DNA of 61,352 bases from an uncultured Clostridia bacterium (lineage in GTDB: Bacteria; Bacillota; Clostridia; Oscillospirales; Oscillospiraceae): positions 1 to 61,352 of the forward strand of contig CAMCSE010000003.1 in assembly GCA_945877515.1 (NCBI GenBank). The letters are read 5' to 3'. Below are positions 25,725-35,185 of this stretch, one piece after another. The position numbers were made by a program, and so were the translations under genes. The notes beneath the pieces are model-generated. The model did no database searches, was not told the origin of the DNA, and was given only the letters and a program-made list of their open reading frames with translations. How positions within the stretch are numbered: position 1 is the first letter of the stretch; each line of letters opens with the position of its first letter.

Positions 25725-26129
25725 ATGGCAACGAATAAGAGAAAACACGCTTTCTGGCTGACGCCGGAGGCAAAAGCTATGGTGGAAGAAAATGCCCACG
25801 CGGACAACTGCGGCAGTCAGAGCGAGTTCGTGGAGAAGGCCATCCGGTTCTATGACGGCTACCTGCACACCGACAGGGCCAGTGCCTTCCTGCCCCGGGT
25901 GCTGCTGGATGTGCTGGAAGGTTCTCTGGGAGTGTTCTGCGGACGGATGGGGAAGCTGCTGTTCAATCTTGCGGTGGAGCACAGCATCACCAACCACCTG
26001 ATGGCGGAGGATGCAGATCTGAACGCCGAAGCATATCGCAAGCTCCGTGGCTACAGCGTCCGTGAGGTAACGGAGACCCAGGGCAGCTTCTCCTTCCGGG
26101 ATGCGCTGCGGCTCCACAGGCAGCGGTAA
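25725..26129 (+). CDS. MobC-like relaxosome accessory protein (134 aa)
   Basis: The N-terminus (KRKHAFWLTPEAKAMVEENA, then SQSEFVEKAIRFYDGY) is an RHH DNA-binding unit. The remainder is helical with LNAEAYRKLRGYSVREVTET. Such proteins bind oriT and help the relaxase nick. It sits 3 bp before the relaxase gene, next to the putative oriT. AGGGAGG precedes the ATG. Confidence 0.75.
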   Translation: MATNKRKHAFWLTPEAKAMVEENAHADNCGSQSEFVEKAIRFYDGYLHTDRASAFLPRVLLDVLEGSLGVFCGRMGKLLFNLAVEHSITNHLMAEDADLNAEAYRKLRGYSVREVTETQGSFSFRDALRLHRQR

Positions 26130-26132
26130 CAG

Positions 26133-27557
26133 ATGGCGCGGCTCATACAGAAAAGCGGTTACTTCAAAGGCGGCAGCGCTGCAGGATACCTGAAATATAT
26201 CGCGCAACGGGATGGCGTGGAGATCCTCACAGACACCGGCCCTGTCACGGAGAAGCAGCGGAAGCTGGTAGTACAGGTGCTGAAAGATTTCCCGGATGCC
26301 AAGGATCTGTTTGAGTATGAGGACTATCTGGCTACGCCTGGCCGGGCCACTGCCTCTGCTTTTATTGCTGCGGCGCTGGATACCAACCTGCACCGGATAG
26401 CGCCGGAGAGCGGCTATATGAAGTATATCGCACAGCGGCCACGGGCGGAAAAGCACGGTGGCCACGGTCTGTTCAGCGCCGCACCCGTCACCGATCTGGA
26501 CAAGGCGGTGGCGGAGTTGGAGACACACGAAGGCCATGTGTGGACGTTCATCTTCTCCCTGCGGCGGGAGGATGCGGTGCAGACCGGCTATAACAACGCC
26601 GCGGCATGGCGCAGTCTGCTGCTTCAGCAGTCCGGTACATTGGCGGACGCTATGCGCATCCCGCAGAATAAGCTGCACTGGTACGCCGCGTTCCATGACG
26701 AGGGCCACCATCCCCATATACACATGATGGTGTGGTCAGAGGATCCAAAGGAAGGGTATCTCACCAGAAAAGGGATCTCCGCCATGCGCTCCAAACTCAC
26801 CGGCACGATTTTCAAGGAGGAATTGCAGGATCTCTACGTCCGCAAGGAAACCGTCTATCGCCGCAGTGTCGAAACGGCACAGGAAAAGCTGCGCCAGCTG
26901 ACGGAGCAGCTGGAACAGCGCACCGCACCGGACGGCCAGATCGAGCATCTGATACAGAAACTGTCCGCACAGCTGGCGCAGACGGGCGGCAAGCATCAAT
27001 ACGGTTATCTGCCCAAGCCTGCCAAGGCACTGGTGGACGCCATCGTAGACCGGCTGGCTGTGCTGCCAGAGGTGGCTGCCTGCTACGAGCAGTGGCATTG
27101 CGTGAAGGATGAATTGGTACGGTTCCATAACCAGAATCCCCGCGAGCATCTGCCGCTCTCACAGCAGAAGGAATTCCGTGTCATTCAGAATATGGTGATC
27201 CGGGAGGCAGACCGCACCCGCGAAACACGGCGGGATATCGCGTTGCCTTTACCGGCAGAAGAAGCAGCCGCGGCAGAAATACCTGTGCGCTCGTCTCCTC
27301 CGCGACCCACCACAGAAGCGGGGCAGCCGCAGAATGTAACTCCGGTTCAGGACTCCGCCGCGCTCCCCGCCACCCTTCGCCTGCTGCACCACATGAGCCG
27401 TATCTTTCAGCACGACGCACAGATATCCCCTGTGACGATGCGCATCGACTCCAAGCGCCGCAAGCGGCTGCAGGAGAAACGAATGGCTCTGGGCCACAAG
27501 CGGGATGACCATGAGGAGGAACAGCGGCAGCATCAAAACAATCATCTGACTATCTGA
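26133..27557 (+). CDS. MobL/MobP-type relaxase (474 aa)
   Basis: Nicks oriT and pilots single-stranded DNA into the recipient. The N-terminus is ARLIQKSGYFKGGSAAGYLK and the metal-binding HUH-type motif is in AFHDEGHHPHIHMMVW. Catalytic Tyr candidates are Tyr residues in the first 30 aa and in PESGYMKYIAQR. The C-terminal third is coiled and Arg/Gln-rich. The start lies 3 bp after the accessory gene. Confidence 0.85.
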   Translation: MARLIQKSGYFKGGSAAGYLKYIAQRDGVEILTDTGPVTEKQRKLVVQVLKDFPDAKDLFEYEDYLATPGRATASAFIAAALDTNLHRIAPESGYMKYIAQRPRAEKHGGHGLFSAAPVTDLDKAVAELETHEGHVWTFIFSLRREDAVQTGYNNAAAWRSLLLQQSGTLADAMRIPQNKLHWYAAFHDEGHHPHIHMMVWSEDPKEGYLTRKGISAMRSKLTGTIFKEELQDLYVRKETVYRRSVETAQEKLRQLTEQLEQRTAPDGQIEHLIQKLSAQLAQTGGKHQYGYLPKPAKALVDAIVDRLAVLPEVAACYEQWHCVKDELVRFHNQNPREHLPLSQQKEFRVIQNMVIREADRTRETRRDIALPLPAEEAAAAEIPVRSSPPRPTTEAGQPQNVTPVQDSAALPATLRLLHHMSRIFQHDAQISPVTMRIDSKRRKRLQEKRMALGHKRDDHEEEQRQHQNNHLTI

Positions 27558-27567
27558 GGAGGAACCT

Positions 27568-28530
27568 ATGTCCCCATACATTCATTTCACACAAGGACAA
27601 AAAGACCGGGCGGCAGCCACAGATCTGGAATCGTTCCTGCAAAGCCGCGGCGAAACGCTGCTGCCCTCCGGTCGGGACAAGCGTCTTGCCAGTGACCACA
27701 GCGTTACCATACGGGGCAATCGCTGGTATGATCACTCCGCCCGTCAGGGCGGCAATGCCATCAGCTTCGTTCAGCGGTTCTGCCATCTGGGCTACGCCGA
27801 CGCTGTGTCGCTGCTGTTGTGCAGCGGCCATGCTCTTGTAAAACCAGAAAAAGAACCACCCAAAGAATTTACTCCACCGGCCGCCAACGGAACTATGCGC
27901 CATGTGTTTGCCTATCTGGTACAACATCGCCGCATCCACCGTGAGGTGGTTTCTTTTTTTGCCCACATGCGTCTCCTCTACGAGGATGCGGTACACCACA
28001 ACTGCGTGTTCGTAGGGCGGGATGCTCAGGGCGTCATGCGTCATGCCCATCTGCGCGGTACCGCCAGCCGGGGCAAGCCTTTCCGTCAGACGGTGGAGGG
28101 AAGCGACGCGCGTTACAGCTTTCACTACGCAGGCGGCAGCTCGTCACTCTATGTATTCGAGTCCCCTGTCGACCTGCTGTCCTATATCACCCTGCATCCG
28201 GACAACTGGCAGACGCAGAACTATGTGGCCTGCTGCGGCACGGCTTTCACGCCGGTGGAGCAGATGTTCCGCACCTATCCTCAAATCGACCGGGTGTCCC
28301 TCTGTCTCGACAACGATGAGGCCGGCCACAAGGCAGCGCAGCGCATGGAGGAATATCTCCGGGCAGAGGGTATCGTCTCCATGCGCTTGGTACCGGTGCA
28401 TAAGGACTGGAACGACGATCTGACACAACAGGAGGAATCATATGAGCCAAAATCTCTGGATCCTGCTGGCGGTGGGCGGTGTGGTGACGGTGGTCATCAT
28501 CGCCTTGTCGCTGCTGGCGGACAACCATAA
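27568..28530 (+). CDS. DUF3991/Toprim-domain protein (320 aa)
   Basis: The N-terminus (LESFLQSRGETLLPSGRDKR, then WYDHSARQGGNAISF) matches the DUF3991/primase-like zinc-free fold. The C-terminal half is a Toprim domain with SSLYVFESPVDLLSYI (E) and VSLCLDNDEAGHKAAQ (DxD). It resembles the CHC2/Toprim proteins paired with relaxases and may prime complementary-strand synthesis after transfer (inference). The end overlaps the coupling-protein gene by 89 bp. Confidence 0.8.
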   Translation: MSPYIHFTQGQKDRAAATDLESFLQSRGETLLPSGRDKRLASDHSVTIRGNRWYDHSARQGGNAISFVQRFCHLGYADAVSLLLCSGHALVKPEKEPPKEFTPPAANGTMRHVFAYLVQHRRIHREVVSFFAHMRLLYEDAVHHNCVFVGRDAQGVMRHAHLRGTASRGKPFRQTVEGSDARYSFHYAGGSSSLYVFESPVDLLSYITLHPDNWQTQNYVACCGTAFTPVEQMFRTYPQIDRVSLCLDNDEAGHKAAQRMEEYLRAEGIVSMRLVPVHKDWNDDLTQQEESYEPKSLDPAGGGRCGDGGHHRLVAAGGQP

Positions 28531-30214
28531 TCTTGATCACATCAAATCCAAAACCGTAGGCGACGGCCAGCACGGCACCGCACGCTGGGCTACCGAGCAG
28601 GAGATCCGCCGCAGCTACACCCATGTGCCCTTCCGTGTGCAGGACTGGCGTAAAGGAAAAAATCTCCCCCAAGCGCAGGGATTGGTGCTGGGCAGCCGCA
28701 AGGGAAAGAGCGGCACCACGGCGCTGGTGGACAGCGACGATATCCACTGTCTCATGATCGGTGCCTCCGGCGTGGGCAAGACCGCCTATTTTCTGTATCC
28801 CAATCTGGAGTATGCCTGCGCCTGCGGCATGAGTTTCTTTGCTCTGGACACCAAGGGTGACCTTGCCCGGAACTACGGTGCCGTGGCGCAGAAATACTAT
28901 GGCTACCATGTGTCGGTGGTGGACTTACGCAACCCTACACGTTCGGACGGGTACAACCTCATGACACTCATCAACCGCTATATGGACATTGGCCGAAACG
29001 ACCCCGGCAACATCAAAGCCTACGCCACAGCGGAAAACTATGCGAAGATCCTGGCCAGCAGTATCATCTCGCCGGACGGCAGTGAGGATCGCGGGCAGAA
29101 CGCCTACTTCTATGAGGCCGCCGAAGGACTGCTGGCAGCGGTGACGATCCTGCTGGCGGAGTTCCTGCCGCCGGACAGCCGCCACCCCACGGAACGGCGG
29201 CACATCGTGTCGGTGTTCCTGCTGATCCAGCAGATGCTGGCGCCCTCCGGCATTCGGGGAAAGCCCTACTTCAAGCTTCTGATGGATATGCTGCCCGTCG
29301 CCCACAGAGCACGGAATCTGGCGGCGTCGGCATTGGATACCTCAGAGCAGGCCATGGCCTCCGTTATGTCCACGGCGCTGGCGAGAATGAATGCTTTTCT
29401 GGACACGGCGCTGGAGCAGGTGGTGTGCTTCGACAGCAGCGTGGACGCAGAGAAGTTTGCAGCGGAAAAGACCGCCATCTTTCTGATCCTGCCGGAGGAG
29501 GACAGCACTAAGAATTTTATGGCAGGCTTGATGATCCAGGGCCTCTCCCACGAGCTGCTCACCCTCGCCGAAGCGCACGGAGGACGGCTGCCCAACCGGG
29601 TGGTCTTCTTCTGCGATGAGTTTGGCACCATGCCGGCTTTCGACGTAAGATCTCTGTTCAGTGCGGGGCGGTCCCGCGGGATCACGATGGTACCCATCAT
29701 ACAGTCACTGGCACAGCTGGATGAGAACTATGGAGAGAAAGGTGCGGAAACACTGGTGGATAACTGTCAGGACACCATTTTCGGCGGCTTTGCGCCCAAC
29801 AGCCAGACAGCGGAAAGACTGTCACAGGCATTGGGCAGCCGCACGGTGCTGTCCGGCTCCGTCAGCAAGGGCAAGAACGAGCAGAGCCAGAGCTTACAGA
29901 TGATGGAGCGTCCCCTGATGACGGCGGATGAACTGAAATCGCTGCCCAAAGGGACTTTTGTGGTGATGAAAACCGGCGCCCATCCCATGCAGACGAAGCT
30001 GCGGCTGTTTTCAGACTGGGGCATCACCTTTGACGAACCGTATGCCACACCGGAACACGCAGCCCGGCCGGTGGCCTATGCCAGCCGGGAGGAACTATTC
30101 CGCAGTGTGCAGCTTGCCTATTGCAAAAGCAGCGACGTGTATGCCGAGCAGTACAGTCAGCATGAGATCTCCGGCGAGCGATCCTTTAACAGTTTCGAGG
30201 AGGACACGCTATGA
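28442..30214 (+). CDS. virD4: VirD4/TraG-type coupling ATPase (590 aa)
   Basis: Links the relaxosome to the T4SS. One N-terminal membrane helix (WILLAVGGVVTVVIIALSLL) is followed by a soluble part with Walker A GASGVGKTAYFLYPN near residue 107 and Walker B in RVVFFCDEFGTMPAF. The ATPase core is complete and the size is normal. The ATG lies inside the preceding gene's end, and the stop overlaps the next start (ATGA). Confidence 0.92.
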   Translation: MSQNLWILLAVGGVVTVVIIALSLLADNHNLDHIKSKTVGDGQHGTARWATEQEIRRSYTHVPFRVQDWRKGKNLPQAQGLVLGSRKGKSGTTALVDSDDIHCLMIGASGVGKTAYFLYPNLEYACACGMSFFALDTKGDLARNYGAVAQKYYGYHVSVVDLRNPTRSDGYNLMTLINRYMDIGRNDPGNIKAYATAENYAKILASSIISPDGSEDRGQNAYFYEAAEGLLAAVTILLAEFLPPDSRHPTERRHIVSVFLLIQQMLAPSGIRGKPYFKLLMDMLPVAHRARNLAASALDTSEQAMASVMSTALARMNAFLDTALEQVVCFDSSVDAEKFAAEKTAIFLILPEEDSTKNFMAGLMIQGLSHELLTLAEAHGGRLPNRVVFFCDEFGTMPAFDVRSLFSAGRSRGITMVPIIQSLAQLDENYGEKGAETLVDNCQDTIFGGFAPNSQTAERLSQALGSRTVLSGSVSKGKNEQSQSLQMMERPLMTADELKSLPKGTFVVMKTGAHPMQTKLRLFSDWGITFDEPYATPEHAARPVAYASREELFRSVQLAYCKSSDVYAEQYSQHEISGERSFNSFEEDTL

Positions 30215-30468
30215 GCTATTTTGACACCATCTACGCCGATCACCTGCTGCCCCACAGGGCCAGAGCCGTCTACATGTACCTCCGTGACCGGGGTGACGCA
30301 CAGCATAAATGCTGGCCCAGCATCCGCACCATCTCTGCTGACCTGAATCTCTCCCGCAGCACAGTCAAGCGGGCCTTGGGCGAGTTGGAGCAGCATGGGT
30401 ATCTGGAACGCCTGCCCCGTTTCCGGCCCAACGGCAGCAGCACCTCCAATCTCTACACCGTGCGATAA
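30211..30468 (+). CDS. Helix-turn-helix protein (85 aa)
   Basis: The body is a winged helix of the HTH_36/GntR-like type (KCWPSIRTISADLNLSRSTV, then KRALGELEQHGYLERLPRFR). Similar proteins replace replication or regulatory modules at the end of Tn1549-like transfer operons. Translationally coupled to virD4. DNA target unknown. Confidence 0.75.
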   Translation: MSYFDTIYADHLLPHRARAVYMYLRDRGDAQHKCWPSIRTISADLNLSRSTVKRALGELEQHGYLERLPRFRPNGSSTSNLYTVR

Positions 30469-30868
30469 AAAACGGACATAGCCGCCAAGGGGCGACTATG
30501 CCTGTTCACTGGACCCAGGAGGGGTCCAATATGGACCTCCCGGAAGGACTCACTCTATCGGAGGTATCAGTACAGAGAGAAGAATAGAACCAGACTTCCT
30601 GTAGAAGAACAAGGTCTGCGCCGATATGCTTTGTGCAAACCACAGATTTTTCTTCAGCATATCCGCAGAAACCATTATGCGCGGGAGCAAAGAAATACCA
30701 TCCCTGTCAAACTGCAGATGCTCACTGCCCTACATTTGGTATGTGCAAAATGTCAAAGACAGCACAGCCGCCCCATGATTTACCGCTTGCACAAATAAAA
30801 CATTTGTTCTACTATAAGATAAACGCGTCCGGCTTAATTGAAAGCGAGTGAGGAAAGAAGGTTTCTGT
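30469..30868. other. Non-coding gap before dinB
   Basis: About 400 bp. A possible inverted element (GGACCCAGGAGGGGTCC around 30511) and several weak frames are seen (for example a TTG-started 72-codon frame at 30633), none with a good ribosome-binding site or a recognisable domain. No gene is called. Confidence 0.5.
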
Positions 30869-32116
30869 ATGGCAAGGCATATTTTGCATGTTGATATGAA
30901 CGCATTTTACGCCTCCGTGGAATGTCAGCGGAGGCCGGAGCTGCGGCAGAAACCTGTAGCCGTCTGCGGTGATCCCGAGGCGCGGCACGGCATTGTCCTG
31001 ACCGCCAACTATGTGGCCAAGCCGAAAGGCGTCAAAACAGGAATGGCCATCTGGCAGGCAAAACAGGTGTGTCCTGACCTTGTAGTACTGCCGGCCGATA
31101 TGGGTGAGTATATCCGCATCAGCCGCATGGCACGGGAGATCTACGAGAGATATACCGACCAAATCGAGCCGTTCGGCCTTGATGAGAGTTGGCTGGATGT
31201 GACCGGCAGTACGGAACTGTTCGGCTCAGCCATGGATATCGCGCGGGAGATCAGCGACCGCATCAAGTTCGAACTGGGCATCACGGCCAGCATCGGCGTG
31301 TCGGATAATAAGATCACCGCCAAGCTGGGCAGCGACTATCAAAAACCCGACGCCATCACCCGTATCGAACGGGACAACTACAAGGATATCGTTTATCCCT
31401 TGCCGGTGGGAGATCTGCTGTATGTAGGTCCGGCCACAGAGCGCAAGCTGCGCAGTATCGGGATCAAAACCATCGGGCAATTGGCGCAGAGCTCACCGGG
31501 GCTTTTGGAATACAAGTTGGGCAAGATGGGGATGATCCTGCATACCTTTGCCAACGGTCTTGACATATCTCCCGTCCAGCGCAGCGACCATATCCGGGCC
31601 ATCAAGTCGGTGGGCAACAGCGCCACCACGCCCCGTGATCTGGTCAACGATGATGATGTACGCCTGATGTTGTACCTGCTGGCTGAGAGCGTGGCCTGCC
31701 GTATGCGGGAGCTGGCGTCCAAGTGCACGGTCGTGGAGGTCAGCGTCCGGGACAGCGAACTGCACTGGTACAGCCGTCAGCGCAAGCTGGCTGTTCCCAC
31801 CTGCTCCAGTGCGGAGATCGCAGAGGTGGCCTTTGATTTGTTTCGCAGAAGCTATCCCTGGACGCAGCCGGTACGGAGCATAGGCGTCCGGGGTGCCGGA
31901 TTGGTGGATGGATCGGTTGGCATCCAAACTTCGCTATTCGATAATGACAAACGGCGCAGTGCCTGGGAGCGTATCGACGTGACCGTGGATGAGCTGCGGC
32001 GGCGATACGGCTATATGAGTGTCCGCCGTGCCATCACCATGGCAGACCCGCTGCTGAGCGGTATCAACCCCAAGGATGACCACACGGTACATCCCATAGG
32101 CTATTTTGCAGGATAG
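30869..32116 (+). CDS. Y-family DNA polymerase (DinB/UmuC-like, 415 aa)
   Basis: Translesion polymerase. The first aspartate of the active site is in HVDMNAFYASVE and the second in GLDESWLDVTG. The HhH domain (GPATERKLRSIGIKTIGQLA) and little-finger region (WERIDVTVDELRRRYGY) follow. It lacks a clear beta-clamp motif at the very end but contains QTSLFDND, a plausible clamp-binding QxxLF box. The ATG at 30869 was chosen because AGAAGG precedes it; the upstream GTG adds only seven residues. Common cargo at the end of ICE transfer regions. Confidence 0.88.
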   Translation: MARHILHVDMNAFYASVECQRRPELRQKPVAVCGDPEARHGIVLTANYVAKPKGVKTGMAIWQAKQVCPDLVVLPADMGEYIRISRMAREIYERYTDQIEPFGLDESWLDVTGSTELFGSAMDIAREISDRIKFELGITASIGVSDNKITAKLGSDYQKPDAITRIERDNYKDIVYPLPVGDLLYVGPATERKLRSIGIKTIGQLAQSSPGLLEYKLGKMGMILHTFANGLDISPVQRSDHIRAIKSVGNSATTPRDLVNDDDVRLMLYLLAESVACRMRELASKCTVVEVSVRDSELHWYSRQRKLAVPTCSSAEIAEVAFDLFRRSYPWTQPVRSIGVRGAGLVDGSVGIQTSLFDNDKRRSAWERIDVTVDELRRRYGYMSVRRAITMADPLLSGINPKDDHTVHPIGYFAG

Positions 32117-32133
32117 GAGGAGGCTTGCAGTAA

Positions 32134-32382
32134 ATGGAACGGGAAAAACGGTATATCCCCGTAACCGTGCGCTTTGACGCAGAAGGGAAAATGCGCCCCA
32201 TCGAGCTTGAGTTCGATGAGGCGCATAGATATCGGATCGATAGGATCACAGATGTCCGCCGGGCTGCCTGCCAGAGCGTGGGCGGTGTGGGAGACCGTTA
32301 TACCTGCCGCATCCGAGGGCAGGAGCGGTATCTTTGGTTTGAAAAGGGCCGCTGGTTTGTGGAGGCGAAAGAGCGCGAATAA
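32134..32382 (+). CDS. Small protein following dinB (82 aa)
   Basis: MEREKRYIPVTVRFDAEGKM, then RPIELEFDEAHRYRIDRITD and RYLWFEKGRWFVEAKERE, predicts a compact beta-rich domain. It is the constant partner downstream of the Y-family polymerase in related elements as I recall. It may modulate the polymerase; function unproven. Confidence 0.65.
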   Translation: MEREKRYIPVTVRFDAEGKMRPIELEFDEAHRYRIDRITDVRRAACQSVGGVGDRYTCRIRGQERYLWFEKGRWFVEAKERE

Positions 32383-33043
32383 ATCTCTTCTTCATTTTCA
32401 TCGTCTCTACAGTTGATGAGATCGATGTCCGGCATGCCGGTTCTTCTGGGCACACTCTCAGCTTATCTGGTTTCACGTCACTTTGTGTCTTGCGCTGACT
32501 CGTTATGATGCCTTTGATACTTTCAAAATCATGTTCAGATGGAAGCACTTTACCCGTTGGCAGGGAGCGCCGTTTCCGGTGCTTCTCCGCAGGAACAAGG
32601 GCTTACAATAACCGGGAAGCCTTGCTGTTACGCACTTTTTACGGCCTGCTTGTATGTTTGTCTCTCTTTACTTGTACGGGGTCAGTACGATGCCACATGG
32701 GGTAAATACACCATGCTCCGATGGAGCGGTGGCGGACACCATGCCGCTGAACTCGGCTGCGGAAGGCTCCGCCGATGTCCTGTGATCCGCCCGGCAACGA
32801 ATCGGGGATGCGAACCCTGCATGACCGGCGCCGCACTCTGGCTGCGGCATACAGGGGCGGGAGCTTGCCTCTCCCTTGCCAACTCTTACGCTCGCTCTTG
32901 TACGATAGCCCGGGAAAGCTGTGTAGAACATAGCGCACTGAGGGAAAAGGCAGGTACTTCTTGCATTCTGTTCAAATTTCCAATATAATTACAGGAAAGT
33001 ATTGTAGATCGTAATGAATTATTGAGTTGCAGGGAGGGACAAA
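32383..33043. other. Non-coding gap between ICE backbone and radical SAM cargo
   Basis: 660 bp with no convincing gene. It shows small palindromes (CTCCGATGGAG at 32718; GGAAGGCTCC/GGCGG around 32761) and changes from mid-GC to AT-rich near 32950. This probably marks the left junction of the cargo. A weak 149-codon plus-strand frame lacks a start signal. Confidence 0.45.
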
Positions 33044-33592
33044 GTGGCTTTATATACAAAAAAACTGATAATGACCACATTTCAGAATATGTTAGAAGAA
33101 ATGCCTTTCGACAAAATTACCGTATCGTCATTAGTACGCAGGGCAGGCATTAGTAATAATACATTTTATTACCACTATCAGGATATTTACGCACTGTTGG
33201 ACGCTTGGTTTCGAGAAAAAGTTGAGTATTTTGTACCTAACGGAGAGCCAATAGAGTGGAAAAGTACCACAAAAGCTGTCCTAAAGCAGTGCAAGGCGCA
33301 TCCCAAAACCATCTATCATGTGTTTGATTGTCTTTCCCGTGACCGATTGGAGCGATATATCTTCTCGCTGACAGACGACGTTTTTTATCGGCTGGTACAA
33401 CAGGCTGCGGGAGAGCGTCCACTTACTGATGCTTATCTGCGAAGTATCGCTTCATTTTGCCGTTACGCCTATATTGGCTTTGTTATGCAGTTCTTTTGGA
33501 ACCACATGACAAATGACATTGACGAAAGTGTTGATCGTTTGGCAACCCTTTTTGATAGCTTTCTAACTGGCGCAATCCATGCTGCTGAATAA
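33044..33592 (+). CDS. TetR/AcrR-family transcriptional regulator (182 aa)
   Basis: The N-terminal HTH (TFQNMLEEMPFDKITVSSLV, then RRAGISNNTFYYHYQDIYAL) is of the TetR type, with a helical ligand-binding C-domain containing RSIASFCRYAYIGFVMQFFW. The GTG start follows GGGAGGG. It lies at the head of the cargo and is separated from rSAM1 by a terminator and promoter, so it most likely controls the operon in response to a small molecule, possibly acyl-type (inference). Confidence 0.85.
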   Translation: MALYTKKLIMTTFQNMLEEMPFDKITVSSLVRRAGISNNTFYYHYQDIYALLDAWFREKVEYFVPNGEPIEWKSTTKAVLKQCKAHPKTIYHVFDCLSRDRLERYIFSLTDDVFYRLVQQAAGERPLTDAYLRSIASFCRYAYIGFVMQFFWNHMTNDIDESVDRLATLFDSFLTGAIHAAE

Positions 33593-33605
33593 TCAAAGAT
33601 GGTAA

Positions 33606-33637
33606 GGGACTGTTCATGAGAACAGTCCCCTTTTTTG
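33606..33637 (+). terminator. Intrinsic terminator after tetR
   Basis: GGGACTGTTC (33606-33615), ATGA loop, GAACAGTCCC (33620-33629), then CTTTTTT. Confidence 0.88.
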
Positions 33638-33715
33638 CGTAAACTCCCCTTTTTGCGCAAAAACACACACTTTACTGAATCTATTGCATTTCAGAGAAAA
33701 CGACTTTTTTCGCCA

Positions 33716-33744
33716 TGGAACATGTGTGTAGATTCCGTTAAGAT
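33716..33744 (+). promoter_or_regulatory. Possible promoter of the radical SAM operon
   Basis: A TAAGAT -10-like box at 33739-33744, with a weak TGGAAC (33716-33721) 17 bp upstream. The -35 is poor, as often in activator- or repressor-controlled promoters. The interval from the tetR terminator to rSAM1 (33640-33785) is the natural TetR operator site, but no clear palindrome was identified. Confidence 0.4.
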
Positions 33745-33761
33745 AGAGTCAACCCGATCCA

Positions 33762-33776
33762 ATAAAACAGAAAGGA
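33762..33776 (+). repeat. Leader repeat copy 1 (ATAAAACAGAAAGGA)
   Basis: Identical 15-bp leader to that at 38775-38789, directly before the start codon of rSAM1 and including its ribosome-binding site. The paralogues thus share their translation-initiation region, pointing to duplication together with the leader. Confidence 0.8.
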
Positions 33777-33785
33777 ACTGTTGTT

Positions 33786-35171
33786 ATGAATGCCTCTGAA
33801 GTACTAAAAGGATTTGCTATGAAGCAAGTTTACGGCTATTTGGATAAAGATCCTGATGCCAATATCCCAAAGCTGTTGGACATGCTGGAGAAGTATGACA
33901 AGAGCGGCGAGGCCATAACCTCGCAAGCGGAGGGTATTCGCACAGCGCTGGCAGACCCCGATAATAACTGGTCAAAGCTGGTAAAAAGCCTGTGGACTGA
34001 CATTGATGCCGGCCAACGAAAAAAACTGGTAGAGACTGTTGTGATCAACGGCACGTTGATTGGAACCCCCGCAACGATGAAAATGCAGGATAAATATCAA
34101 TGCAACATTCCTTGGGCGATTCTGATGGATCCCACATCCGCCTGTAACCTTCACTGTACCGGCTGCTGGGCAGCGGAATACGGCAACAAGCTGAATCTGA
34201 CCTTTGAACAGCTGGACGATGTGATCCGTCAGGGAAAAGAGCTTGGCACCTATGTATACATCTACTCCGGAGGCGAACCTCTGGTGCGGAAGGCCGATCT
34301 GATCCGGCTTTGCGAGAAACACAGTGATTGTGCGTTTCTTGCCTTTACCAATGGCACACTGATCGATGATGATTTCGCCGATGAAATGCTGCGTGTCAAG
34401 AATTTCGTTCCTGCTATCAGTATTGAGGGCTTTGAAGAGGCAACGGATTTCCGGCGCGGAAATGGAACGTATCAGAAAGTCATCGAGGCCATGAAGCGTC
34501 TGAAAGCACGCAAGCTTCTGTTCGGCATCTCCTGCTGTTACACCAGCAAGAACGTCGAAGTCATCGGCAGCGAGGAATATTTTGATTCCATGATTAGCAT
34601 GGGTGCAAAGTTTGCGTGGCTGTTTACTTATATGCCCATCGGCGCGGCAGCCGTACCGGAGCTGATCGCCACAGCGGAGCAGCGCAAGTTTATGTATGAT
34701 CAAATCCACAAATTCCGCAAGACAAAGCCCATCTTCACCATGGATTTCTGGAACGACGGCGATGCTGTTGGCGGCTGTATCGCAGGCGGGCGCGGATATT
34801 GCCACATCAACGCAAATGGTGATATGGAGCCTTGTGCCTTTATCCATTATTCAGATTCCAACATCAAGGAGAAGTCCCTCATTGAATGTTACCAATCCCC
34901 TCTGTTTATGGCATATCGCCGCAACCAGCCCTTTAATGAGAATATGCTGCGGCCCTGCCCGGTATTGGATAATCCTGGTCGCCTGACGCGGATGGTTGAC
35001 GAATCCGGCGCACACTCCACCGACCTGCAAAGTCCTGAGCGCGCCTGCGATTACTGCAACCGCTGTGTGCCTGCCGCGGAGAAATGGGCGCCGGTAGCGG
35101 ATGAGCTGTGGAACTCGCTGCCCAACAAAAAGGGAACGCAGTATACCGGGAAGATGGCTAAAAAATCCTGA
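33786..35171 (+). CDS. Radical SAM/SPASM enzyme 1 (461 aa)
   Basis: The cluster motif CNLHCTGC gives C120-x3-C124-x2-C127, preceded by ILMDPTSA and followed by WAAEYG and a GGEPLVRKADLIRLCEKH strand-helix (GGE of SAM binding). The second half carries a SPASM-type Cys set (GGCIAGGRGYCHINANGDME, then PCAFIHYS; LRPCPV; ACDYCNRC) that should bind one or two more Fe-S clusters. A helical 100-residue N-terminal domain precedes the core. Substrate unknown: SPASM proteins modify peptides, sugars or lipids. Position before metK and membrane/lipid genes suggests membrane lipid chemistry (inference). It is about 50% similar by eye to the second copy at 38798. Confidence 0.88.
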   Translation: MNASEVLKGFAMKQVYGYLDKDPDANIPKLLDMLEKYDKSGEAITSQAEGIRTALADPDNNWSKLVKSLWTDIDAGQRKKLVETVVINGTLIGTPATMKMQDKYQCNIPWAILMDPTSACNLHCTGCWAAEYGNKLNLTFEQLDDVIRQGKELGTYVYIYSGGEPLVRKADLIRLCEKHSDCAFLAFTNGTLIDDDFADEMLRVKNFVPAISIEGFEEATDFRRGNGTYQKVIEAMKRLKARKLLFGISCCYTSKNVEVIGSEEYFDSMISMGAKFAWLFTYMPIGAAAVPELIATAEQRKFMYDQIHKFRKTKPIFTMDFWNDGDAVGGCIAGGRGYCHINANGDMEPCAFIHYSDSNIKEKSLIECYQSPLFMAYRRNQPFNENMLRPCPVLDNPGRLTRMVDESGAHSTDLQSPERACDYCNRCVPAAEKWAPVADELWNSLPNKKGTQYTGKMAKKS

Positions 35172-35185
35172 CGGGAGGCGGTACT

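Noticed and set aside
30633-30851. 72-codon frame before dinB
   Set aside because: TTG start, no ribosome-binding site, mixed composition.
33593-35185. SAM riboswitch in front of the radical SAM/metK genes
   Set aside because: No SAM-I, SAM-II or SAM-III-like core was seen; only a terminator hairpin and a short leader.
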